Made by a program: the position numbers and the translations under genes
Assembly: GCA_031362155.1 (NCBI GenBank)
Contig: JANLRZ010000245.1
Coordinates: 1-64,000, forward strand
DNA length: 64,000 nucleotides
Origin: JAENVU01 sp031362155
Lineage (GTDB): Bacteria; Actinomycetota; Acidimicrobiia; IMCC26256; JAENVU01
Direction: 5' to 3'
Notes under the pieces: model-generated
The model's database searches: none
Told to the model about the DNA's origin: nothing
What the model saw: the letters and a program-made list of their open reading frames with translations, nothing else
In this document: positions 9,861 through 18,610 of the stretch, in pieces
Position numbering within the stretch: position 1 is the first letter of the stretch
How the letters are laid out: each line of letters opens with the position of its first letter

Positions 9861-9962
9861 CAGACGTCCTGCTCTTCGGCTCGTCCGCTCGGTGGTTGAA
9901 CCGCGCGTGCCGGGTCGGGACGCTTCCGAGCTGCTCGCTGCGCTCGGTGCATCAGACGTCCT
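9857..9962 (-). repeat. 14-nt direct repeats flanking a 30-codon mini-ORF between the AtuA genes
   Basis: The 14-mer GCATCAGACGTCCT occurs at 9857-9870 and again at 9949-9962, 92 bases apart. On the minus strand each copy holds a TGATG stop-start junction. The first joins the AtuA stop to the ATG of a 30-codon ORF (9860-9952), and the second joins that ORF's stop to the ATG of the AtuA C-terminal gene. It looks like a 92-bp insertion or duplication that preserved translational coupling. Whether the peptide matters is unknown. Confidence 0.6.
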
Positions 9963-11328
9963 CCAGTGTCACTGAGATGGCGGGGTCGACGAGGGACTTG
10001 TCGACCAGGGTGGGCCAGATGCCGAGGAGTTCGGTGGGGGCACCGCCGCCTCGGCCGATGCCGGTCATCCCTGCGGGGGGCGCGCCGAGCGCGAGCGGGA
10101 CGAGTTCGCGTCCCACGCTCGCCGCGGTCTTCTGATCGGCGCAGCGCCAGGCGATGCGCGCTACCACCTCGGGTGGTTCCGCGACGGTCGGGGGGACGGT
10201 GTCGCCGCCCAATGCGTTGACCCCCCACATCTCGACCTCCCACTGATCGACGACGAGACCGGCCATCTCGACCCGTTGCATAAAGATCGCGGTGAGGGCG
10301 TCGGCCTTCTCGGACGCGTCGGGCCACGAGAACGCGACCCGGGTCTCACCGGACCATCCGGCGGGATACGCGAGCAGTGCCTTGTACGAATCGGTCGCCG
10401 GTGTGCCCCGAACGTCGCGGACTTCGACCCGGTCGTTCCCGAGGTCGGTGAACCGAGCCGACGTGAAGTCGGCCACGACGTCGGGCGACAGATACGCGGC
10501 CGGATCATGGACCTCGTACAACAACTGGTGGCGCACGGTGTCGAGATCGACCCGCCCTCCGGAGTCGGGGGGCTTGGTGATGATGGCGGTCCCGTCGGCC
10601 GTCACCTCGGCAATGGGGTACGGGAGCTTCCAGGGCTCGGGGACCGTCCACCATTCACCGCTGAAGTTTCCACCCGCGACCTGTCCGGAACACTCGAGGA
10701 GGTGCCCGACCAGGATGCCGGCCGCGAGATGGTCCCAGTCGTCACGCGACCACCCGAACTCGTGGATCAACGGACCGAGGAACAGGGCCGCGTCGGCCAC
10801 CCGGCCGGTGATCACGATGTCGGCACCCTGATCGAGCGCCTCTGCGATCGGGAACGCGCCGATGTACGCGGAGAAGAACAGCGCCTCCCCGCCCATGGTG
10901 TCGAAGGCGGCGCCGGTCTCGAGGTTGGCCAACCCGGCCGCCGTAGCCCCCTTGACCTCGGGCAACCGGCCCATGAGATCGTCGCCGAGCACCGTGGCGA
11001 CCTTCAGGCCGGACCCGCCCATCTGCGTCGCGGTCGCGATCGCCGCGTGGGCTGCCGCGCGTGGGTTGATGCCGCCGGAGTTCGTGATGACCTTGGTGCG
11101 TCCGTCGAGGATCGCGGGCATGGCCGCACCGAGGTAGCGGGGGAGATCGCGGGTGTAGCCGAGGGTCTCGTCGCGTGCGCGGTCCTTCTGCAAGATCGCG
11201 AGCGTGAGTTCCGCGAGGGCTTCGAGGCAGAGATAGTCGACCCCGGCGTCGAGGAGACCCTTCACCGCCCGCGGCGTGTCGCCGTAGAACCCTTGACCGC
11301 CGCCGAGGCGGACGGCTCGATCAGGCAT
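9952..11328 (-). CDS. AtuA-like (DUF1446) protein, large subunit
   Basis: The 458-aa product matches the DUF1446/AtuA N-terminal family: RLGGGQGFYGDTPRAV at the start, then TNSGGINPRAAA, and DIVITGRVADAALFLGPLIHEFGW in the middle. The family is named after acyclic terpene utilisation in Pseudomonas and is found near acyl-CoA catabolic genes, but its reaction is unproven. The ATG at 11328 is chosen because it overlaps the upstream amidase stop by 8 bases and begins the conserved domain. Its C-terminal partner domain is the next gene instead of being fused. It probably acts on a carboxylate or CoA ester made by the amidases. Confidence 0.85.
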   Translation of the reverse strand: MPDRAVRLGGGQGFYGDTPRAVKGLLDAGVDYLCLEALAELTLAILQKDRARDETLGYTRDLPRYLGAAMPAILDGRTKVITNSGGINPRAAAHAAIATATQMGGSGLKVATVLGDDLMGRLPEVKGATAAGLANLETGAAFDTMGGEALFFSAYIGAFPIAEALDQGADIVITGRVADAALFLGPLIHEFGWSRDDWDHLAAGILVGHLLECSGQVAGGNFSGEWWTVPEPWKLPYPIAEVTADGTAIITKPPDSGGRVDLDTVRHQLLYEVHDPAAYLSPDVVADFTSARFTDLGNDRVEVRDVRGTPATDSYKALLAYPAGWSGETRVAFSWPDASEKADALTAIFMQRVEMAGLVVDQWEVEMWGVNALGGDTVPPTVAEPPEVVARIAWRCADQKTAASVGRELVPLALGAPPAGMTGIGRGGGAPTELLGIWPTLVDKSLVDPAISVTLEDV

Positions 11329-12763
11329 GGACCGGCGCGATCCGGCTCGCCCACGGCATCGCGACTTCCAGCTGCGCGCCCAGCCCGAGCAGAAGGTCTT
11401 CCCGACCCGGCGCCCCAATCAGGTGGACGCCGATCGGCAATCCGGACGCGCTCTGCCCGAGCGGTAACGAGATCGCGGGCTGGCCGGTCTGGTTGGTCAC
11501 CGGGGTGAACGGCGTGAACGTGCCCCCGCGTCCGAATCCGACGAACGGTTCGGCGGGCGTCTGGAGCACCCCGAGTTCGGGCGGGAGTTCGCCGAGCGTG
11601 GGCGTGAGGAGGAGGTCGAACCCGTCGGCCCACCATTGGACGAAGCGACGACTGAAGGCGCCCATGGCAAGCATGGCGTCCATGAGTTCGCCGCCGTTGG
11701 TGTTCCGGCCGCTCTCGGCGAGGATCCACGTGAGCGGTTCGATGTCGCCCTCGACGACCGGGCGGCCGATCTTGCGTTCGATCGCCATCACGCTCGACGT
11801 CGCCATCGCCGACCAGATCGGGAGGAAGGCGGTCATGCGTTCGGACTCGTCGAACGCGGCGGGGTGGGCGACCTCGAGAATGTGCCCGGCGGCTTCGAGC
11901 TGGCGACCGACGGCTTCGGTGACCGCGACCGATTCGGCGTCAGCGAGGTCGGTGGTGCCGGGCATCGTGGTCATGATCCCGATGCGCAACGGCGCCGCGA
12001 TGGGCGCGGTCACTGCGTCGACGTAGGGCCGCTCGGGTGGGAACGGTGAGATCGGATCGCCCACTGCGGGACCGGCCACCGCGTCGAGCAGCGCGGCCGC
12101 GTCCCGCACTGAGCGCGTGACCGCGAACTGCACCGAGAGCGGTCGCCCGATCTCGTCGCTCGCCGGCCCGACCGACGTGCGCCCGCGCGACGTCTTGAGC
12201 CCGACGAGACCGCAACAGGCGGCGGGGATACGGATCGAGCCGCCGCCATCGGACGCGTGGGCGAAGGGAACGAGCCCGGCGGCGACGGCCGCGGCCGACC
12301 CGCCGCTCGACCCTCCGGGGGTCCGGTTCAGATCCCAGGGATTATGGGTGGGCCCGAACGCGAGCGGCTCGGTGGTCGGCATGATGCCGAGTTCGGGGCT
12401 GCTCGTCCGACCGACGATGACCAAGCCGGCGGCCTGGAAGCGCGCGGCGAGGTTGCTGGTGATGGGTGCACGCCAGTCCTCCTGCTTGAGTACGGGCACG
12501 CCGTCATAGGCGGGTTCGCCGGCGAGCGTGCAGGAGAGATCCTTCAACGCGAACGGCACGCCGGTGAAGGGACCGTGGGGCAAGGGGTGCGCGACTTCGG
12601 AGCGAGCGGCATCGAACCGAGTGGTCGTGAAGGCACGGACCTGGGGATCGACGGCCTCGATACGCGCAATCGCGGCCTCGACCAGCTCGGCGGCGGTCAC
12701 CTCACCGGTGCGGACCAGCTCGGCCTGCGCGGTGGCGTCGAGGTGGGCAAGTGGATCTCCCAT
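11321..12763 (-). CDS. Amidase signature family hydrolase (amidase 1 of 3 in tandem)
   Basis: Hydrolyses an amide to a carboxylate and ammonia through a Ser-cisSer-Lys triad. The 480-aa protein shows the catalytic Lys in FALKDLSCTLAGE and the glycine/serine-rich signature GGSSGGSAAAVAAGLVPFA with the downstream SDGGGSIRIPAACCGLVGLK. The N terminus (LDATAQAELVRTGEVTAAEL) is closely similar to the next gene, so the pair arose by duplication. AAGGAG lies before the ATG. The stop overlaps the AtuA start by 8 bases. The substrate is unknown. Confidence 0.92.
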   Translation of the reverse strand: MGDPLAHLDATAQAELVRTGEVTAAELVEAAIARIEAVDPQVRAFTTTRFDAARSEVAHPLPHGPFTGVPFALKDLSCTLAGEPAYDGVPVLKQEDWRAPITSNLAARFQAAGLVIVGRTSSPELGIMPTTEPLAFGPTHNPWDLNRTPGGSSGGSAAAVAAGLVPFAHASDGGGSIRIPAACCGLVGLKTSRGRTSVGPASDEIGRPLSVQFAVTRSVRDAAALLDAVAGPAVGDPISPFPPERPYVDAVTAPIAAPLRIGIMTTMPGTTDLADAESVAVTEAVGRQLEAAGHILEVAHPAAFDESERMTAFLPIWSAMATSSVMAIERKIGRPVVEGDIEPLTWILAESGRNTNGGELMDAMLAMGAFSRRFVQWWADGFDLLLTPTLGELPPELGVLQTPAEPFVGFGRGGTFTPFTPVTNQTGQPAISLPLGQSASGLPIGVHLIGAPGREDLLLGLGAQLEVAMPWASRIAPVHA

Positions 12764-12775
12764 TCAGGTACTCCT

Positions 12776-14224
12776 TCAGGTGGCGAAGATTCCGGGCCGC
12801 CGATCGGCCCATGGCATTGCCGTCTCGAGTTGGGCGGCGACGCCGAGCAACTGATCTTCCCGGTCGGCGGCCGCGACGAGTTGGATGCCGATCGGTAGCC
12901 CGGATGCGCTCATGCCCGTGGGCACCGAGATCGCGGGCTGGCCCGACACGTTGAACCCGGCCGCGAAGATCGCGTAGGGAGTCTGCAGGATCGTGTTCAT
13001 GGCCGGGTCGCCATCGACGGGGTTCAGTGTGCCGAGCCGCGGCGGCACATCGGCGAGCGTCGGGGTGAGCAGGAGGTCATAGCCGGAGTGCCACCATTCC
13101 AACATGCGTCGCGTCCACGCGTGAGCGGTGTGGATCGTCTGCAGGTATTGCAGCGCGGTCACCTCCCGACCGGCCTCGGCGAGCGCCCACGTGCCGGGTT
13201 CGACATCCGCCGCCGTCACCGGTCGGCCCGCCATGCGTTCCAAATCCGTGACCAGGCCGAGGCCGTTCGCGGCGACGACGCTGAGGAAGGCAGTGATGAG
13301 TTCCGCGTCATCGAGCGCCTCGGGTGCCGCGATCTCCACGGTGTGCCCCAAGGCCTCGAGGGCGCGCGCCGCCGCCTCGGTCGCCGCCACGACTTCGGGA
13401 TTGACTTCGCAGATTCCGCCCGGTGCGGTCGTGCGCAGGCCGATGCGCAACTGACCGACGTCGGCGCCGACCGCGGCGAGGAACGGTCGCGCCGGTGGCG
13501 GGGCCGAGTAGGGGTCGCCCGGCATCCGTCCGGCGACCAGGTCGAGAATCGCCGCGGAGTCGCGCACGGTGCGGGTCACCACGTGCCGCGCCACGAGACC
13601 GTTCCACACCTCGCCATCGTGCGGTCCGACCGACACGCGTCCGCGTGAAGGCTTGAGGCCGACCAATCCGCACTCGCTCGACGGCACGCGAATCGAGCCG
13701 CCGCCGTCGCCCGCGTGGCCGACCGACACCATGCCGCTGGCGACCGCGGCGGCCGAGCCGCCGCTCGATCCACCGGTGCTGCGCTCGGGATCCCACGGGT
13801 TTCGCGTCGCGCCATAGGCATGGGGTTCGGTGGTCACCTGCAAGCCGAATTCCGGAGTGTTGGTCTTGCCGATGATCACGAACCCGGCCTGTTCGAGCTT
13901 GTCGAACAGGTATGAGTTCACCGTCGCGGTGTAGTTGATCGACTTCAGCAGGGTGTTGCCGAGGTGGAGTGGCGCGCCGGCCAGTTCGCCGTCGAGATCC
14001 TTGACCACGATCGGTACTCCGGCGAAGGGTCCGGACAACGACCCCGCGGCCTGGGACCGCGCGCGGTCGTAGAGCGGGTGGATGACCGCGTTCAGGTCGG
14101 GGTTGACCTGTTCGACGCGGGCGATCGCGGCCTCGACGAGTTCCGTCGCCGTGGCGTCGCCGTTGGCCACCAGCGCGGCCTGAGCGGTGGCGTCGAGCGA
14201 GGCGAGGTCGGGGGAATCGGTCAC
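12776..14224 (-). CDS. Amidase signature family hydrolase (amidase 2 of 3 in tandem)
   Basis: A 482-aa paralogue of both neighbours. It has the catalytic Lys in VVKDLDGELAG, the signature GGSSGGSAAAVASGMVSVG, and GGGSIRVPSSECGLVGLKPS. The start is GTG with GGAG five bases upstream. It lies 12 bases before amidase 1 in the same direction and so belongs to one operon. Divergence in the C-terminal half, which shapes the substrate pocket in this family, suggests that the three enzymes act on different amides or esters. No specific substrate can be read from the sequence. Confidence 0.92.
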   Translation of the reverse strand: MTDSPDLASLDATAQAALVANGDATATELVEAAIARVEQVNPDLNAVIHPLYDRARSQAAGSLSGPFAGVPIVVKDLDGELAGAPLHLGNTLLKSINYTATVNSYLFDKLEQAGFVIIGKTNTPEFGLQVTTEPHAYGATRNPWDPERSTGGSSGGSAAAVASGMVSVGHAGDGGGSIRVPSSECGLVGLKPSRGRVSVGPHDGEVWNGLVARHVVTRTVRDSAAILDLVAGRMPGDPYSAPPPARPFLAAVGADVGQLRIGLRTTAPGGICEVNPEVVAATEAAARALEALGHTVEIAAPEALDDAELITAFLSVVAANGLGLVTDLERMAGRPVTAADVEPGTWALAEAGREVTALQYLQTIHTAHAWTRRMLEWWHSGYDLLLTPTLADVPPRLGTLNPVDGDPAMNTILQTPYAIFAAGFNVSGQPAISVPTGMSASGLPIGIQLVAAADREDQLLGVAAQLETAMPWADRRPGIFAT

Positions 14225-14243
14225 AAGATCTCCGGGAGGTTGG

Positions 14244-15707
14244 TCAGGCGAACGCGTGGACGGTGGGACGGCGGTCGGACCACGGTGCCGCGGTCTCGAG
14301 TTGGGCGGCGACTTGGATCAGCAGATCCTCGCGGCCGAAGTTCGCCATGAGCTGGATCCCGACGGGCAGGCCGTCGGCGGTCCAGTGCATCGGCAGACTG
14401 ACGGCGGGTTGGCCGGAGACGTTCGCTTGGGTGGTGAACGGCACGAACGCGCCGGCGCGGATGAACCCGTCGAGCGGTCGTTCGCGGGTGCCCGGGAAGT
14501 TCCCGTGCGCGAGCGGCGGTTCGGCGAGGGTCGGACTCACGATGATGTCGAGGCCGTCACCCGGTTCCGAGGGGTCGAGGCGCCACAGTTGGCCGGCGTC
14601 GCGAGCAAGGCTCATTGCCTCCGAGACCGTGGCGATGAACTGGGGCCCCGAGACGCCCCGGCCGATCTCCGCGAGCTTCCAGGTGAGCGGCTCGATGTCG
14701 TCTTCGGTGAGCGGTCGGCCGAGTTTGGCCGTCCAGGCGTCGACCGACGCCGCACAGTCGGCTGCCCACACCGAACTGAACCGGAACACTGCCTCGGGGT
14801 CGGTCCACGCGACCGGACACGCCGACTCGAGGTGATGGCCCAACCCGGCGAGGAGCGCGACGGTTGCCTCGACCGCCGCGACGCAGTCGGGGTGCAAACT
14901 GCCTCGGTCCTGCGGGTTGTCGGCCAGTACACCGATACGGAGCGGTCCCGGGTCGATCCCCACCAAGTTTGCGTAGGGCTGGGACGGTGCCGGCGGGCGG
15001 GTGGGGGTTCCGCGTCGCGGGGCGGAGAGCACGTCGAGAATGGCGGCGGTGTCGCGAACGGTTCGACTCACCACCCCTTCGGCGACGAGGAAGTTGGCAA
15101 TCTCGTTCGCAGATCCACCCATCGGGACCCGGCCTCGGGTCGGCTTCAATCCGACGAGTCCGCAACAGGACGCCGGGATGCGAATCGATCCGCCACCGTC
15201 GTTGGCGTGGGCGGCGGGCACCATGCCGCTGGCCACCGCGGCAGCGGACCCGCCGCTCGAACCGCCGGGGGTGAACCCGAGCTTCCACGGGTTGTGGGTC
15301 GCGCCGTACGAGTCGGGTTCGGTGGTGGGGAGCAGGCCGATTTCGGGCGTGTTGGTTCGACCGAGCCAGACGAAGCCCGCGTCGAGGAACTGTTGCGCCA
15401 GCGGATCCGTCCGCGCGGCCCGGTAGTCGGAAGCCTTCAAGCACTGCATGCCGTCGTAGATCGACTCGCCGGCTACCTCACACCCGAGGTCCTTGAACAG
15501 GATCGGCACACCGCGGAAGGGGCCGTCGGGCAATGGCCCTCGGGCCTCGACGCGAGCCGCGTCGAACCGCTCACGGATGACGGCGTTGAGGTCGGGGTTG
15601 ACGGCCTCGATGCGGTCGATCGCCGCGTCGACGGCTTCGAGCGGCGAAATCTCGCCGGTGCGAATCAGTTCGGCAGTCGCGACGGCGTCCGACGCAGCAT
15701 CAACCAT
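14244..15707 (-). CDS. Amidase signature family hydrolase (amidase 3 of 3, operon leader)
   Basis: A 487-aa member with Lys in LFKDLGCEVAGE, the signature GGSSGGSAAAVASGMVPAA and GGGSIRIPASCCGLVGLKPT. It is the first gene of the amidase-AtuA operon, with 19 bases to amidase 2. A minus-strand TAGCGT stands six bases before the ATG, so the transcript is probably leaderless and the ATG at 15707 is the true start. The three enzymes keep the full catalytic triad, so none looks degenerate. Confidence 0.92.
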   Translation of the reverse strand: MVDAASDAVATAELIRTGEISPLEAVDAAIDRIEAVNPDLNAVIRERFDAARVEARGPLPDGPFRGVPILFKDLGCEVAGESIYDGMQCLKASDYRAARTDPLAQQFLDAGFVWLGRTNTPEIGLLPTTEPDSYGATHNPWKLGFTPGGSSGGSAAAVASGMVPAAHANDGGGSIRIPASCCGLVGLKPTRGRVPMGGSANEIANFLVAEGVVSRTVRDTAAILDVLSAPRRGTPTRPPAPSQPYANLVGIDPGPLRIGVLADNPQDRGSLHPDCVAAVEATVALLAGLGHHLESACPVAWTDPEAVFRFSSVWAADCAASVDAWTAKLGRPLTEDDIEPLTWKLAEIGRGVSGPQFIATVSEAMSLARDAGQLWRLDPSEPGDGLDIIVSPTLAEPPLAHGNFPGTRERPLDGFIRAGAFVPFTTQANVSGQPAVSLPMHWTADGLPVGIQLMANFGREDLLIQVAAQLETAAPWSDRRPTVHAFA

Positions 15708-15719
15708 CTGGGCACGCTA
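15708..15719 (-). promoter_or_regulatory. Leaderless promoter of the amidase-AtuA operon
   Basis: Minus-strand TAGCGT, then GCCCAG, then the ATG of the first amidase. The same hexamer and spacing precede the CoA-transferase gene starting at 29527, which supports reading it as a -10 element. Confidence 0.55.
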
Positions 15720-15758
15720 GGCCACCGAGGTGTCGAAGCGCTCGGACCGCCGTTCCCC

Positions 15759-16751
15759 TCACCAGCCGCGCAGGTCGACGCTCCAGACGTCGACGATGTC
15801 GTCCCCGTCGGCCACGTGCATGCGGTCGTGATACGCCACCGTCGGGTCGATGTGCGCGGGCCAGACCCGGACGCGTTCACCGACGTGGGCCTGCCGCTCC
15901 GGTCGGAACGTCAGGTGCTCGTCGGAGACGATCAGGACCCGACCCCCGTCGACGGTCGGGTTGCCGTGGTCCATCCCGAGTGCCTTCAGCCCGCAATCGG
16001 CCACCGCGAACTTGGCCGATGCACTGATGACGGTGGCCTCGATCCACAAGGCGGGCCGGAACTCGGGAATGAACGCGGCGAACGCCGTGTCCATCAACGC
16101 GTACGACCCGGCCTGGATCTCCGTCGCCGTCAGGTTGAGGTCGTAGGTGCCGGTAGCCCCGGCGGAGATGATGTCGCCACCGACCTGATCGGCTGCGATC
16201 TGGAGCTGGGCCATCGCCAGCGTGGTGGCCTGCGCGCGCTCGGAGCGATCCTCGTACAGGTAGACGTGACCCTCGTAGCCCATGACGCCGCGAACCTCGA
16301 GTCCACGCCGTCGGGCCGTGTCGGCCAGCGAACCGGCGACCGCGGGCTCGCACCCGCAGCGAGGCAGCCCGACGTTGACGTCGATGAGGACCTCGCGGAT
16401 TCCGGCGGTGGCGGCCGCGGCAATGGTCTCGGGCGAGTCGACCGCGACGGTGACGCGCGCTCCGCAGTTCGCCATCGCGGCCAGGCGCTCGGGGTCGAGG
16501 GTCTCGTTGGCCAGGAGCAGATCGTGACCGAGGCCTGCCGCGGCGAGCCCGAGGACCTCACGGGGCGTCGCCGCGGTGAACCCGAGGTGGCCGACGCCAG
16601 CCTGGCGGGCCGCGAGGGCCGTGGACTTGTGCGCCTTGACGTGAGGTCGGCAGCGTTCGCCCGGCCGCTCGGCGGCCATGGTGGCGAGGTTGTGGTCCAA
16701 CGTTTCGGCGTCGACGACGAGCGCCGGGGTCGGGAGCTCGGGGACCTTCAT
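15759..16751 (-). CDS. DSD1/D-threonine aldolase-like PLP enzyme
   Basis: Fold type III PLP protein of the alanine racemase N-terminal/D-serine dehydratase-like family, which cleave or dehydrate D-hydroxy amino acids. The protein begins MKVPELPTPALVVD (a second ATG six bases upstream is possible). The PLP lysine lies in RPHVKAHKSTALAARQ, and the C-terminal domain carries PAHIDPTVAYHDRMHV, whose His and Asp resemble the metal-binding residues of D-serine dehydratase and D-threonine aldolase. About 330 aa, slightly short for the family. The upstream extension of the frame is not conserved-looking and is rejected. Confidence 0.82.
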   Translation of the reverse strand: MKVPELPTPALVVDAETLDHNLATMAAERPGERCRPHVKAHKSTALAARQAGVGHLGFTAATPREVLGLAAAGLGHDLLLANETLDPERLAAMANCGARVTVAVDSPETIAAAATAGIREVLIDVNVGLPRCGCEPAVAGSLADTARRRGLEVRGVMGYEGHVYLYEDRSERAQATTLAMAQLQIAADQVGGDIISAGATGTYDLNLTATEIQAGSYALMDTAFAAFIPEFRPALWIEATVISASAKFAVADCGLKALGMDHGNPTVDGGRVLIVSDEHLTFRPERQAHVGERVRVWPAHIDPTVAYHDRMHVADGDDIVDVWSVDLRGW

Positions 16752-16837
16752 CGGCATCGCCCGCAAGCCATTCCGACCGCGAGCCCGTCTCGAGTGACCA
16801 TCTGCGCGAGCATGGCACGCAACGAGAGGGAGTTCGA

Positions 16838-17800
16838 GTGACCGACGCAACGCGAGAACCGGGCTGGTACCCCGACCCATGGGGGACCGAGCACGAGCGA
16901 TTCTTCGACGGTTCGTCGTGGGCGCGCGAGACGCGCGTGCTGGGCGGCGGAGACCCGCCGCGTGTGCTTCCGCCGGCGGACGCTTCGCTCGATGCGGTGC
17001 CGACGGTCCCGACCCCGACCGCGGCGGCTGAACTTCCCGTCGGGGTTGCCCCCGAAGCGATCGGCGCCGCGGCCGCTGGTTGGCATCCCGACCCGTGGGG
17101 CATTGCGGGTCTGCGCTGGTGGGACGGGTCGAGTTGGACCGGTCATGTTTCCGGTCCGCCCGCGATCGCGGCTCCGGTCACAATCGAGGCTGACGTCGCC
17201 TCGGAACGGTCGCTCCTGCGCTGGATCCAACCGCTCCTCATCGTCGCGGGCATCGTGCAGGCGGCCGGGATGTTCTCGAGTGCCGCGCAGGCGAAATGGT
17301 TCGTGGCTCACTGGGACGAACTCACCCGGTCCGGCGGTGCCTCCAACTTGCAGGCTCCCGACACCGGTCCGCTGGCCGGAATGGTCCTGCCCGTGGCCCT
17401 CCTCGTCGGCGTGCTCTTCTTGATGTGGTTCTACCGAGCGGCACGCGCGGCGTGGGCGTCGGGATTACCCGCTCGGCGGAGCCCACTGCTCGCAACCTTC
17501 TCGTTCATCATTCCGGTCGTCAACTTCTGGTGGCCGTATCAGTCGGCGATGGACATGATCCCGGCCGACGATCCCGCCCGTGGTCTCGTGCAGCGGTGGT
17601 GGATCCTGTGGTTGACGTCCACACTCTGCGGGCTGCTGATCTTCCCGGCGCAAGCGATCTTCGACACCACCGCGGCCCGTATCGTCGCGACGGTGGGCGC
17701 CGTCGCAGTGATCCTGGCGTCGCTGGCCGCGTTCGCCATGGTCGGTTCGATCACCGCATTGCACGAGGCACGTCAGCAGGCGTCCCGTAACGTGGCCTGA
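16838..17800 (+). CDS. Membrane protein with two DUF2510 repeats and a DUF4328 domain
   Basis: The 320-aa product begins with two short DUF2510 modules, REPGWYPDPWGTEHERFFDG and AAGWHPDPWGIAGLRWWDG, an actinobacterial WYPDP motif usually found at the cytosolic N terminus of membrane proteins. Residues from about 125 onward form a DUF4328-like membrane domain with four or five hydrophobic helices, including NFWWPYQSAMDM. The GTG start follows GAGAGGG. The function is unknown. Its stop codon lies inside a 12-bp tandem repeat. Confidence 0.85.
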   Translation: MTDATREPGWYPDPWGTEHERFFDGSSWARETRVLGGGDPPRVLPPADASLDAVPTVPTPTAAAELPVGVAPEAIGAAAAGWHPDPWGIAGLRWWDGSSWTGHVSGPPAIAAPVTIEADVASERSLLRWIQPLLIVAGIVQAAGMFSSAAQAKWFVAHWDELTRSGGASNLQAPDTGPLAGMVLPVALLVGVLFLMWFYRAARAAWASGLPARRSPLLATFSFIIPVVNFWWPYQSAMDMIPADDPARGLVQRWWILWLTSTLCGLLIFPAQAIFDTTAARIVATVGAVAVILASLAAFAMVGSITALHEARQQASRNVA

Positions 17801-17826
17801 ACCGTGGCCTGAACCGTGGCCTGAAC
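17791..17826 (+). repeat. 12-bp tandem repeat, three perfect copies, spanning a stop codon
   Basis: CGTGGCCTGAAC is repeated three times without a mismatch (17791, 17803, 17815). The first unit carries the TGA stop of the DUF4328 gene, and because 12 is divisible by three each later unit supplies another in-frame TGA. It lies between two convergent genes. It looks like a recent slippage expansion; no function is proposed. Confidence 0.8.
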
Positions 17827-17842
17827 CGTCGTGGGTCGACGG

Positions 17843-18610
17843 TCAGGTGCCGGTCCACTTCGGGGGGCGCTTCTCGGCGAACGCCGTTGCCCCCTCGATG
17901 GAATCCTTCGAAACGAAGACCTCCATGGCCAGTTCGTGACTCCGTATCCACGCGTCGGCTTCGGTGAGTTCGCCGGCTTCGCGCACCATCCGGAGTGAGT
18001 TCTTGATCGCGAGCGGGCCGTTCTCCGCGATGCGTGCTGCGAGTTCGAGTGCGGTGTCCATCACGTCATCTGCGGGGACCACGCGATTCACCAACCCGAG
18101 TTGCAGGGCGCGATCGGCGCTGATCGGGTCACCGGTCACGGCCAGCTCGGTCGCCAATGCCCGGGGGATCCGCTTGGGGAGACGGATGAGTCCACCCGCC
18201 GCGGCGAAGAGGCCTCGCTTCACCTCGGGGATCCCGAACGTCGCGTGATCCGCGGCGACGACGAGGTCGCATGACAGCACGATCTCGAACCCGCCAGCGA
18301 GCGCCGATCCGTTGACTGCGGCGATGAGCGGCTTCGGGAAGTCGCGGGTCACGAGACCCGCGAAGCTGCCGCGCTTGGTGGCCATTTCGCCCGCCTTGCC
18401 GGTCGCGACCAACTTCAGGTCCGCACCGGCGCAGAAGACCGGTCCGGTCCCGGTGATGATGACGGCCTGAATGTCGGCGTCGGCCTCGAACTCGTCGAGC
18501 GCGGCCTCGACGCCGTTCGCCAACTCGCCATTGACGGCGTTGCGGGCCTCGGGCCGGTTCAATCGGATGATCCCGACCCGACCGTTGCGTTCGACTTCGA
18601 CGGCTGTCAT
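17843..18610 (-). CDS. Enoyl-CoA hydratase/isomerase family protein
   Basis: Crotonase-fold protein of 255 aa acting on acyl-CoA in beta-oxidation or related catabolism. It has the N-terminal NRPEARNAVNGELA motif, the oxyanion-hole loop FCAGADLK, and NGSALAGGFEIVLSCDLVVA, ending in FAEKRPPKW, typical of the family. The ATG at 18610 overlaps the stop of the upstream MFS gene (ATGA), so the two are co-translated. The longer frame extending upstream through the transporter is a shadow. Substrate unknown. Confidence 0.9.
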   Translation of the reverse strand: MTAVEVERNGRVGIIRLNRPEARNAVNGELANGVEAALDEFEADADIQAVIITGTGPVFCAGADLKLVATGKAGEMATKRGSFAGLVTRDFPKPLIAAVNGSALAGGFEIVLSCDLVVAADHATFGIPEVKRGLFAAAGGLIRLPKRIPRALATELAVTGDPISADRALQLGLVNRVVPADDVMDTALELAARIAENGPLAIKNSLRMVREAGELTEADAWIRSHELAMEVFVSKDSIEGATAFAEKRPPKWTGT

